In this document: positions 1-5,823 of the stretch, piece by piece
How the letters are laid out: every line of letters starts with the position of its first letter
How positions within the stretch are numbered: position 1 is the stretch's first letter
Assembly: GCA_021852325.1 (NCBI GenBank)
Contig: JAJZNM010000045.1
Coordinates: 4,655 to 12,056, forward strand
Source of the DNA: Pseudomonadota bacterium
Lineage (GTDB): Bacteria; Pseudomonadota; Gammaproteobacteria; JAKAQQ01
Direction of reading: 5' to 3'
Length of the DNA: 7,402 bases
Made by a program: the position numbers and the translations under genes
Notes under the pieces: generated by a model
Told to the model about the DNA's origin: nothing
Databases searched by the model: none
The model's input: only the letters and a program-made list of their open reading frames with translations

Positions 1-779
1 AACCCGTCTGGGGTCGTGCGGAAACTGTCCAGACTGCTCGCCCCACCCGCGATCACGGTCTCCCACCCGCCCAGTCGGCCGCTTTCGCCCTGGAGATAGA
101 AACCCTGGCTGGCATCGGAGCCGGCGAAGAGGGAGACCTTGAATCCGGGATCCCGCTCAGGCTGGACCGGCACGAAGTCGATGCCGCCCCCCACATTGTC
201 ATACCAGCGGTCGACCGGCTCACCGGGCCCGTAGGTGACGGCGATTTGCTGGATCATCTCGAGCTGGTTCACCTCCGGCGATTGCCACAAACCCGAGGCC
301 AGGTTGTTCATGGGCACTCCATCGAAACTCACCGCGATCGACCCATCGTCGATCGTGCCGCCTGAGGGTCCACCCCAGCCCTGCTTGATGCCGTTGATGC
401 TGAATGAATACTTGGTGGCACCCCCGTTTCCGTAACCCCCGATCGTGACACCCGGCGCGTAAACCAGGGCCTCGGCCGCACCGGCTGCCGGTCCCGCGGC
501 CTCGATTTCCGGGCGTCCGATCACCTTGAGGCTCACCGGCTTTTTGAGCTGGGCGCGATGCGAGTAGGGTTTCACCGCCTCTGAAGAGGCGGCCTTGTGC
601 ACAGCGCCGGCATTGATGACGGGACTGGTATCGGCACTTTGCGCCTGGACAGGGATCAGGGACATCAGGAGTCCCAGGATGGCCGCACTCCCACCGATGG
701 CCATCCGTGTCCACGCCCTCTCATGACCGTCTGGACGGCCGGGTACCGAATCTGCGTTTTGCGGATCGAAATCGAACAT
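1..779 (-). CDS. TonB-dependent outer-membrane receptor, N-terminal 259 residues (runs off the window)
   Basis: The frame is open from ATG 779 to the window edge, so only the signal peptide, the plug domain and the first barrel strands are visible. A hydrophobic signal segment lies at residues 26-46, ending VQAQ. A loose TonB-box candidate, DTSPV, is at residues 50-54. The plug follows at about residues 82-205: KVIGRPEIEAAG, then EALVYAPGVTIGGYG, SFDGVPMNN, and the closing VTYGPGEPVDRWYDNVGGGI, which is the usual plug-to-barrel junction of this family. Such receptors bind a ligand at the outer membrane and import it using energy from TonB and the proton-motive force. The gene follows a tonB-like gene by 65 bp and is probably in its operon. 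ATG 779 is preceded by AGAGGGGAG; ATG 704 would give a more ordinary signal peptide and remains possible. The family is clear, but the ligand cannot be inferred. Confidence 0.9.
   Translation of the reverse strand, partial: MFDFDPQNADSVPGRPDGHERAWTRMAIGGSAAILGLLMSLIPVQAQSADTSPVINAGAVHKAASSEAVKPYSHRAQLKKPVSLKVIGRPEIEAAGPAAGAAEALVYAPGVTIGGYGNGGATKYSFSINGIKQGWGGPSGGTIDDGSIAVSFDGVPMNNLASGLWQSPEVNQLEMIQQIAVTYGPGEPVDRWYDNVGGGIDFVPVQPERDPGFKVSLFAGSDASQGFYLQGESGRLGGWETVIAGGASSLDSFRTTPDG
575..592 (-). repeat. Perfect 7-bp inverted repeat with 4-nt loop inside the receptor gene
   Basis: CCGCCTC and GAGGCGG are exact reverse complements separated by four bases (TGAA on the plus strand, TTCA in the mRNA). 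The hairpin falls just after the signal peptide region of the receptor, about codons 63-68. It may be only a consequence of the Ala-Ala-Ser-Ser-Glu-Ala codons. Confidence 0.5.
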
Positions 780-844
780 GACTCCCCTCTATGTGTTGTG
801 TGGCAAAAATATGCGGAACGGCCGAATTTGCCGGATCGTCCCTC

Positions 845-1618
845 TCAGCCTTGATCCACGTTCAGGTGGACCCAGAGCTCAAACGTGGTGTCGACGCGCC
901 TCATCCGGGGAACGAAAGGTGGAAAATCAGCCTGGTGAAAAGCCCTGATCGCAGCACGGTCAAGGATGCCCGACCCGCTTGTCCGGAGGATGCGGGCCCA
1001 AAGCATCTGGCCGTCCGGCTTGAGCCGGAAGAGGACCAATGTTTTTCCACTGAGCCCCATTTGGCGTGCAATGGCCGGGACCACGAGTGCCGCACGGACC
1101 TGCTCACGCAGGATCGCACTGTAGAGCGCGACGGGATTCATGTGTCCCGTGGCACGCGGCTGCGCAGGGGTTTCTGGAGGCTGAGGCAAAAGCAGGGCGC
1201 GCGGGACCGGGAGGCCGCCCGCGATCGGCGGGAGCGGCGCAATCTGCGGGAGGACGGGTGCGGGCGCGAACGCGCTCATCGGTGTGGGAGGCTCCGGGGG
1301 ACGCACGACGGGATGCGGCGGCTTGGGCGGCGCAACGAGGGTTACCGCGGTGACGGTATTTTGGGTCTGCGTGGGTGCCAGTTGACCGACCATGATCCAG
1401 CCGAAGAGTCCGGCCAAGAGAAGCAGTTCGAGGCCAATGGCGGCACCGGTCGAGCGCCAGAACGGTGCCTTGAGCCAATCCTCCCCGAACCAGGTGGATG
1501 CCGGCAGGAGTGGTTCGCCGGAGGGAAGGAGCACGGACGGCACGCGTTCCGGGCGACGGACTGCCGGAACGTCCTGCACGGCGGGTTTGAAGATTTCGGG
1601 ACGGACGACAGCGTTCAT
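845..1618 (-). CDS. TonB-family energy transducer
   Basis: The 257-residue product has TonB architecture. An unusually long cytoplasmic N-terminus (about residues 1-55) is followed by one membrane segment (about 56-80, IGLELLLLAGLFGWIMVGQL), a proline-rich periplasmic spacer (about 96-155, with PPKPPHPV and PPEPPTP), and a C-terminal domain (about 165-253). That domain shows LSGKTLVLFRLKPDG, then ILRTSGSGILDRAAIRAF and FPPF, matching the family pattern of a glycine-containing turn, an S-S/G-G motif and LDxAA. TonB proteins couple the ExbB-ExbD motor to outer-membrane receptors. The start is well supported: GAGGAG lies 6 bases before the ATG. The gene sits 25 bp after the regulator and 65 bp before a receptor it probably serves. 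No exbB or exbD is present in the window, so it must rely on a motor encoded elsewhere. It may be an accessory TonB and not the main one. Confidence 0.88.
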   Translation of the reverse strand: MNAVVRPEIFKPAVQDVPAVRRPERVPSVLLPSGEPLLPASTWFGEDWLKAPFWRSTGAAIGLELLLLAGLFGWIMVGQLAPTQTQNTVTAVTLVAPPKPPHPVVRPPEPPTPMSAFAPAPVLPQIAPLPPIAGGLPVPRALLLPQPPETPAQPRATGHMNPVALYSAILREQVRAALVVPAIARQMGLSGKTLVLFRLKPDGQMLWARILRTSGSGILDRAAIRAFHQADFPPFVPRMRRVDTTFELWVHLNVDQG

Positions 1619-1633
1619 GGCTTACTCCTCGAA
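1619..1633 (-). promoter_or_regulatory. Strong ribosome-binding site for the TonB gene
   Basis: The minus strand reads CGAGGAGTAAGCC immediately before ATG 1618. GAGGAG is six bases from the start codon, close to ideal. It fixes the start and lies in the 25-bp gap after the regulator stop, consistent with translation from one shared mRNA. Confidence 0.7.
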
Positions 1634-1643
1634 AGCGTTTGGG

Positions 1644-2354
1644 TCAGGACTCGGACAGTTTCTTGGGTGAGGTACACCGCTCAGGCCGGAACCGGTAGCC
1701 AAAGCGGAACACGGTTTCAATGGTGTCAGCGCATCCCTTCTCGCCGAGCGCCTTGCGCAGGCGGGCGACATGGACATCGACGGTCCTCGGATCGATGGCG
1801 GCTCCGCTTCCCCAGAGCACATCCACGAGTTCATGCCGGTGATGGAGGCGTTGCGGATGCTCGAGAAAATGCGAAAGCAGCAGATATTCCATTGGGCGAA
1901 GCACGATTTCCTCGCCGGCGATCGTGGCCGTGTGGTTGCCGGGGTCCAACACAAATGCACCCTGCCGGATCCGGGAAGCCTCCTTGACCGGCGGAGGAGC
2001 CAGCCGCAACGCGGGACCCCGTCGGGAGGGATCCATCGCGACAGATCCAGCAAAGACTTTCCAAAGCGAAGGCGGGCAGCGGGTTCCGGATTTGACAAAG
2101 AGACCAGACCATTTCTCTCGTTCAACCCAGTTCACGAACCGGATCCGCATGGCCTCGCTGAACGATGTACCCTTCAGGATCACGAGACAGTCCACCTGCG
2201 CGAGCTCGGATTCGGAAAGCGATTCGGGATGCACGGTTTGCAGAACCGAACCCTTGAGCCGCTCGATCTCGAAACGCAATTCCGGATCCATCGACTCCAC
2301 GGGGCCGAGCAAAATCACGTGGGGACGGTGACCGGCGTGAAGATGAAGTGCCAT
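1644..2354 (-). CDS. Winged-helix transcriptional regulator (PhoB/OmpR C-terminal type) with a degenerate receiver-like N-terminus
   Basis: The 236-residue product ends in a typical OmpR/PhoB DNA-binding domain (about 132-224): IVLRPMEYLLLSHFLEHPQR, then HHRHELVDVLWG, the recognition-helix region DPRTVDVHVARLRKAL, and the wing TIETVFRFGYRFRP. The N-terminus (about 10-110) has alternating hydrophobic strands (HVILLGP, VDCLVILK, SGLFVKSG) spaced like a response-regulator receiver. It lacks the acidic pair at the end of the first strand (GPVE is there instead) and the phospho-acceptor Asp after the third strand (K-G-T is there instead). Control by aspartyl phosphorylation is therefore unlikely. 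The start at 2354 is chosen because AGGAG lies 7 bases upstream; the open frame to 2573 is probably fortuitous. As the first gene before tonB and the receptor, it probably controls that operon, including itself. No histidine kinase is nearby. Confidence 0.85.
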   Translation of the reverse strand: MALHLHAGHRPHVILLGPVESMDPELRFEIERLKGSVLQTVHPESLSESELAQVDCLVILKGTSFSEAMRIRFVNWVEREKWSGLFVKSGTRCPPSLWKVFAGSVAMDPSRRGPALRLAPPPVKEASRIRQGAFVLDPGNHTATIAGEEIVLRPMEYLLLSHFLEHPQRLHHRHELVDVLWGSGAAIDPRTVDVHVARLRKALGEKGCADTIETVFRFGYRFRPERCTSPKKLSES

Positions 2355-2360
2355 GACCAC

Positions 2361-2374
2361 GCTCCTCAAGGAGC
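2361..2374 (-). promoter_or_regulatory. Inverted repeat covering the regulator's Shine-Dalgarno
   Basis: The minus strand reads GCTCCTTGAGGAGC, a self-complementary 14-mer able to form a 5-bp stem with a TTGA loop. The GGAGC arm is the Shine-Dalgarno for ATG 2354. Folding would hide the ribosome-binding site. This is read directly from sequence; any regulatory role is inferred. Confidence 0.45.
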
Positions 2375-2534
2375 CTCCCTTGAACCTGATGGAAGCCATC
2401 CTAGAGACCGAGCGTGTCGGTTTCATGTCGAACTTGTGACAAATCGATGACAGGCGTCCGGATCCGCGGATCGCCTGGGGGAATCCGGCTTCGTCACCAG
2501 GGGATCGGGAGGGGTTGGCGTCGCAAGGGGGTGG

Positions 2535-2555
2535 GGAGGGTCCCACGCACCCTCC
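2535..2555 (-). repeat. 7-bp perfect inverted repeat with 7-nt loop, overlapping an alternative hairpin
   Basis: GGAGGGT (2535-2541) and ACCCTCC (2549-2555) are exact complements. GTGGG (2531-2535) and CCCAC (2542-2546) form a second stem that cannot coexist with the first. No T-run follows on the minus strand, so a standard intrinsic terminator is not supported. Confidence 0.5.
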
Positions 2556-2645
2556 GGTCCGATGGCCATTCACTGGAGCGCTTGGAGCTTCAGAATCACC
2601 TGGGCTTGCACCCCATCACCCGGTGTGGGCGGGAATCTACGGTCC

Positions 2646-2675
2646 CGCCTGCGATCCGTCGGTTTGCGTCAGGCG
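2646..2675 (-). terminator. Possible terminator hairpin after the S9 peptidase, without a U-tract
   Basis: CGCCTG (2646-2651) and CAGGCG (2670-2675) pair perfectly around an 18-nt loop that can pair slightly further. The hairpin begins 4 bp after the peptidase stop codon. There is no T-run after it on the minus strand, so it may instead stabilise the mRNA 3' end. Confidence 0.25.
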
Positions 2676-2679
2676 CGGT

Positions 2680-4728
2680 TCAGGGATGGCTGGGGCTCAC
2701 GCCGGGCCCGATGTAACGCCGAAAAAACGCGAGGATGGTCCGGTAGGCCAAGACGCGATGGCGGGTCTTGAAAAATCCGTGACCCTCATCGGGCTCGAAG
2801 AGGGTCTCGAGGGGCGTGCCATGGTGGTGTATCGCAGCCACCATCTCGCGGTACCCGGCGACGGGAGCCCGCTGGTCCCTCCCTCCCTGTAGCAGCAACA
2901 CCGGTGCCTTCAGGTGCTTCACTGCATCGACTGGCGAGAACCTCCGGAGTTGTGCCTGGTTCTGGCCGAGCACCGACCGGAGATAGTAGCGCCCGTACAC
3001 GCTGCGGTCGATATCCTCGGTACGCGTGAACATCATGGGCAGGTCATAGACGCCATCGTAGCCCACCGCACAGCGGTATAGTCCAGGATAGCGTTCGGCA
3101 TTCATGAGCGCCGCATAACCCCCGTAGCTTCCCCCATAGATGCAGATTCGTTTCGGATCCGCAATACCTTTGCGAATCGCCCATTCGACACCCCGCGCAA
3201 CATCGGTTTGCATGGTCGAGCCCCAGTGCCGGTAACCCAGTTCCTGGAACCGGGCGCCATAGCCCCCGGATCCCCGGTAGTTCACCTGGAGGACCGCGTA
3301 ACCGCGGTTCGCAAACAGCTGGACCGTCGGATGCCACATCCAGGCGTCACGGATCGTGTACGGACCCCCATGCACGTCCACGATGAGTGGAAGGTCATGA
3401 GCCGAGACATGCGGTGGTAGGGTGAGGTAGCCGTGAATCCGGACACCCCCCACACTCTTGAACGTGATCGGGCGCATGGTGGCGAGGCCATGCACCGGAA
3501 TCTTGGAATCGGCCCGGAAGAGGTAAATCAGCTTGGGGGCCGGGCGGGATTCGAAGAGGAAATAACGCCCCGGATCGCGGTCGCTCCACACCTTGACGAT
3601 CGCGCGTTTCGCCTGAGGCGCCATGCTTTCAATCGAGGCAAAATCGCCGGGAAAGTCTTTCAAGACCGAAGCCAGGAGGTTGGCCTTCCGGGAATGCGGG
3701 TCCGTGATGACAAGACGGGGCTGGTTGCCCATGATGCGCAGCGCAACGACCTGGTCACGTGCGTGGTTCAGGATCACGCTGCCGCCCTCGAAGAGGGCAT
3801 TGTTGGTCACATCGTAATGTGGGTTGGCATAAATGAGCGTTTTCTTGAGGTCGACGGGGTCGACTCGGTACAACCCGACGGTTCTCCCGGCATCGCCCGT
3901 CTCGGCGAGTCCATAGAAGTCGTGACCCCGTGCGCCCAGAACCAGCGGACCGAGCCCACCCATGAAGGGATCCTGTCCTTTGAGCAACTGCCCAAGCGAG
4001 ATCCATTTCAGCGTGTGCGGCTTGCGCCAGAACAGGCGGGGGTGCCCGTTGCTCAGGCTCGTCCCGAACGCGAGTTCGACTTTCCCTTCGGAATCCGCCA
4101 GGAGGTCGAGGTTGGGTGCGGGTGCCGTCATGACCGCGACCGAGCGGCCGCTATAGACATTGGCCTGCCGGATCGTCTCCTGTGACTCCGTACCGAAGCC
4201 TCCGGTCTCAAACAGCGCATGACGCGATCGTCCTTGGATGCGCTGCAGAAAGAGGCTCGGAGGCATGTCGCCGGTTGATCCTGCAAGATGGGTGCGATCA
4301 TGCCCGTCCGCGTTGACAGCCCAAATACTGCCGTTGGCAAACGGCTGATCGAATCCGCCAATCTGGAAGGCCCCTTCCACGAGCAGCCGCTTCGGGTTGA
4401 TCCACACCGAACGGTATACCAGCTCTCCGACATTCATCCAGAGTGTCGCGAGAATCTTCACCCGGTGGTCCTTGAGCAGTGTGCGAAGGTCCAGGATGTC
4501 GACCATCCGGCGGTCATGTTTCACACGGTCGATCGCAACCACCGATAGATAACGTCCAGTCGGAGAGATCCGGACATCTGAAATCGTATAGGGAGACATG
4601 AAATCCCGAACCGGTATTTTGGCAGCCCTGGCTGATGTCCATGACCACACACCGACCAACGCCAGTCCCCCGATCAGGATGGCCGCACAAAGCTTCGCGT
4701 GTCGTTCCATTCCACCCATCGAGTCCAT
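2680..4728 (-). CDS. Exported S9-family serine peptidase (prolyl oligopeptidase / dipeptidyl or acylaminoacyl peptidase type)
   Basis: The 682-residue product is full length for the family. A signal peptide or N-terminal anchor spans about residues 10-36 (AAILIGGLALVGVWSW, then SARAAK). Residues of about 40-410 look like the propeller-type N-terminal domain, opening with SDVRISPTGRYLSVVA. The C-terminal alpha/beta-hydrolase domain carries HGGP at 453-456, the nucleophile elbow GGSYGGYA with Ser534, Asp618 in LQGGRDQRAP, and His650 in DEGHGFF, so the triad is intact. These enzymes cleave short peptides, often after proline or by release of dipeptides, and exported ones act in the periplasm or outside the cell. 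The peptidase stop lies 325 bp before a regulator-TonB-receptor unit, suggesting but not proving peptide utilisation. ATG 4728 follows a GGGGGG run; Met4 or Met7 are alternative starts. The exact specificity cannot be read. Confidence 0.92.
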   Translation of the reverse strand: MDSMGGMERHAKLCAAILIGGLALVGVWSWTSARAAKIPVRDFMSPYTISDVRISPTGRYLSVVAIDRVKHDRRMVDILDLRTLLKDHRVKILATLWMNVGELVYRSVWINPKRLLVEGAFQIGGFDQPFANGSIWAVNADGHDRTHLAGSTGDMPPSLFLQRIQGRSRHALFETGGFGTESQETIRQANVYSGRSVAVMTAPAPNLDLLADSEGKVELAFGTSLSNGHPRLFWRKPHTLKWISLGQLLKGQDPFMGGLGPLVLGARGHDFYGLAETGDAGRTVGLYRVDPVDLKKTLIYANPHYDVTNNALFEGGSVILNHARDQVVALRIMGNQPRLVITDPHSRKANLLASVLKDFPGDFASIESMAPQAKRAIVKVWSDRDPGRYFLFESRPAPKLIYLFRADSKIPVHGLATMRPITFKSVGGVRIHGYLTLPPHVSAHDLPLIVDVHGGPYTIRDAWMWHPTVQLFANRGYAVLQVNYRGSGGYGARFQELGYRHWGSTMQTDVARGVEWAIRKGIADPKRICIYGGSYGGYAALMNAERYPGLYRCAVGYDGVYDLPMMFTRTEDIDRSVYGRYYLRSVLGQNQAQLRRFSPVDAVKHLKAPVLLLQGGRDQRAPVAGYREMVAAIHHHGTPLETLFEPDEGHGFFKTRHRVLAYRTILAFFRRYIGPGVSPSHP

Positions 4729-4750
4729 CCATCCCCCCGAAAAAGTCGGT

Positions 4751-4781
4751 ATTCTATCAGCCCGAAGGGGGCCCTTGTCCA
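4751..4781 (-). promoter_or_regulatory. Candidate sigma70-like promoter for the S9 peptidase
   Basis: On the minus strand TGGACA (4781-4776) and TAGAAT (4756-4751) each match the -35 and -10 consensus at five of six positions. The 19-bp spacer is long. The -10 lies 23 bp before the start codon. A second possible -10, TATAAC, is at 4803-4798 without a clear -35. Confidence 0.35.
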
Positions 4782-4830
4782 GCTGACACTACAAGTGGTT
4801 ATAGCGTATGGATTTTGTCGACTCTCCAAG

Positions 4831-4856
4831 ACTCAAATCACCGCTGTATCTTGAGT
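4831..4856. repeat. ACTCAA/TTGAGT dyad upstream of the peptidase
   Basis: Perfect 6-bp inverted arms at 4831-4836 and 4851-4856 are separated by 14 bp, about 100 bp before the peptidase start. The geometry suits an operator, but this is inference. Confidence 0.3.
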
Positions 4857-4980
4857 TTAGTCAACGCAATCCCGAGGCGTAGCTGCGCATGGCGGTTGGC
4901 TCGAGATGTGCAGGCAAAACAGCTGGAATAGGAGTTTCAGTGCACCTCGCCGCCAAGTTGTCCAGGTCGTACACTCCAGT

Positions 4981-5029
4981 GCGGCATCGCGCCTGTGGAC
5001 CAGGCGCGGCTGACTGGGGAGCATGCCGC
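4981..5029. repeat. Bulged long hairpin (7-bp outer plus 8-bp inner perfect arms)
   Basis: The inner arms CGCGCCTG (4988-4995) and CAGGCGCG (5001-5008) pair perfectly around a 5-nt loop. The outer arms GCGGCAT (4981-4987) and ATGCCGC (5023-5029) also pair perfectly. The 5' arms are contiguous, giving a 15-bp stem interrupted only on the 3' side by a 14-nt bulge. No T-run flanks it on either strand, so it is not a typical intrinsic terminator. Its role is unknown. Confidence 0.6.
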
Positions 5030-5106
5030 GCGTGGTTCAGCCAACACGTTGCCTTCGACTTGCAGCAATGCGAACTGGCTCGCGGCTTGCCCCCCGCCGC
5101 CATGAC

Positions 5107-5618
5107 TCAGGGACCTGCCTCTGTGAACAGCGCGATTTTCACGAGCGGCGGCAACGGATCTCGGGTGTGCAAAAATTGCTCCAGGCTTCATGGATCTCGC
5201 GGATCAACCGCACCGATACCGCCAGATCGTGCAATCGTGTAAGCCCATGGTTCATCGCCCGCACGTCGTTGACGACCTCGTCGACGTTGCACGGGAGGTG
5301 CTGGTTGAACATCTTCACCTCAGCCGCCAGCAGATTCTGAAGTGAGCTTTGCGTGCCCTCGATCTGGCTGGAGAGCACCGCCTCCTTGCGCACGTACATG
5401 AAGACGAAGAGGTCCGGATTCGGCAGCGTCTGTACCGATCCAACAAGGCGACTGAGGGCGAGATCGGCTGTGGAAAGCAGGCCCAGGAGTTCGCCGTTCA
5501 ATGCCAGTGCCGGCTGCGGCGGCAGCGGCCTCGGGATGAAAGCACGATAGCCAGCTGACTGGGCGACGTAGTGCCATGCCCGGGGCAAAGCCACGGCGGT
5601 TGTTGCCATTGAGTTCAC
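5107..5618 (-). pseudogene. Degraded Fic-family protein gene (N-terminal domain kept, catalytic core deleted)
   Basis: From the GTG at 5618 (or ATG 5609) the frame encodes a Fic N-terminal domain: GYRAFIPRPLPPQP, ADLALSRL, LPNPDLFVFMYVRKEAVL, SSQIEGTQSSLQNLL, then DEVVNDVRAMNHGL and VSVRLIREIHE. S-S-Q-I-E-G fits the (S/T)xxxE(G/N) autoinhibitory motif of class II Fic AMP-transferases. After REIHE the frame reads unrelated residues to a stop at 5139. In another minus frame (5187-5107) I read SLEQFLHTRDPLPPLVKIAL and then FTEAGP before a stop. From memory of the family, the first part resembles the segment just before the catalytic motif, and the tail resembles Fic C-termini. About 50 residues, then the whole HPFx(D/E)GNGR core and winged-helix region, appear deleted. 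That catalytic motif is absent from every frame here. Fic domains and decay are read from sequence; the deletion history is inferred. Confidence 0.82.
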
Positions 5619-5624
5619 TACCTT

Positions 5625-5648
5625 TCACCAGGGCCGGATTTCGTCCAT
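5625..5648 (-). other. Seven-codon reading frame in frame with the Fic relic
   Basis: ATG 5648 has GGAG about 8 bases upstream and reads MDEIRPW before TGA. It is in the same frame as the Fic coding sequence, which resumes at GTG 5618. It could be a leader peptide or the original start followed by a nonsense mutation. Alternatively it is chance, since family members need only a few residues before the GYRAFIP region. Confidence 0.25.
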
Positions 5649-5760
5649 ATGAAATGCTCCGTTTAACCAGGATGCAAGACATCAGCCATATATAACGTTT
5701 CTGGAACCCCGGCATAGGCGTCTTTTGGCAACTTGGCGCTCGACTACTCCCTCGTGGAAC

Positions 5761-5781
5761 CGCCCGCCTTGAGGCCGGGCG
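5761..5781. repeat. GC-rich inverted repeat between trmB and the Fic relic
   Basis: CGCCCG (5761-5766) and CGGGCG (5776-5781) pair perfectly, and the interior pairs a little further across one C-C mismatch. No T-run follows on the minus strand. It may assist termination or block read-through after the thi-trmB operon. Confidence 0.35.
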
Positions 5782-5823
5782 TGGATACTGGCGAAGCGGG
5801 CGCCTGTCAAACTGCCCGAGGCG

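Larger units (their letters stand above)
2355..2679 (-). other. 325-bp intergenic leader/promoter region of the regulator-TonB-receptor operon
   Basis: I find no convincing gene on either strand. The stretch contains a perfect 12-bp palindrome GATCCGCGGATC (2461-2472) and a short dyad TTGTGACAA (2434-2442). It also has a hairpin with 7-bp arms, GGAGGGT and ACCCTCC (2535-2555), an alternative hairpin GTGGG/CCCAC (2531-2546) that overlaps it, and CGCCTG/CAGGCG (2646-2675) directly after the peptidase stop. TTGTCA on the minus strand (2442-2437) resembles a -35 element, but no matching -10 lies 15-18 bp away. I see no Fur-like box. The operon promoter is presumably here, but I cannot place it. 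Confidence 0.5.
4729..5106. other. 378-bp gene-free region between the Fic relic and the S9 peptidase
   Basis: All frames were read on both strands. Short open frames exist, such as 4861-5103 and 4937-5191 on the minus strand, but none has a Shine-Dalgarno or a recognisable domain. The half next to the peptidase (4729-4860) is AT-richer and holds promoter-like elements and an ACTCAA/TTGAGT dyad (4831-4856). The other half (4861-5106) is GC-rich and holds a strong bulged hairpin (4981-5029). It may be the remains of DNA that once carried the missing parts of the Fic gene, but no such sequence was recognised. Confidence 0.5.

Noticed and set aside
791..1987. 398-residue open frame on the plus strand
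   Set aside because: It lies antisense to the TonB gene and part of the regulator, both of which have clear domain signatures. Its translation is arginine-rich and low in recognisable motifs, as expected for the opposite strand of GC-rich genes.
2410..2460. Fur box or ECF-sigma promoter before the uptake operon
   Set aside because: No sequence close to GATAATGATAATCATTATC is present, and the GAACTT-like stretch points the wrong way with no matching -10.
2355..2573. N-terminal extension of the regulator to ATG 2573
   Set aside because: The added residues are proline-, arginine- and serine-rich without domain features, no Shine-Dalgarno precedes ATG 2573, and a very good one precedes ATG 2354.
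3433..4185. 250-residue open frame on the plus strand
   Set aside because: It is antisense to the S9 peptidase, with no domain or ribosome-binding site.
5035..5085. attC-like or cassette recombination site around the AACACGTT palindrome
   Set aside because: Only short 5-bp flanking complementarity (AGCCA/TGGCT) was found, without the conserved RYYYAAC/GTTRRRY pair at the proper spacing.
4861..5191. Short minus-strand frames at 4861-5103 and 4937-5191 as possible small proteins
   Set aside because: There is no ribosome-binding site, domain, membrane segment or recognisable similarity, and they partly overlap the Fic relic.
5663..5689. Eight-residue frame MADVLHPG on the minus strand, resembling the start of HigA-type antitoxins
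   Set aside because: It stops after eight codons, has no Shine-Dalgarno, and nothing antitoxin-like follows in any frame. The resemblance is too short to count.
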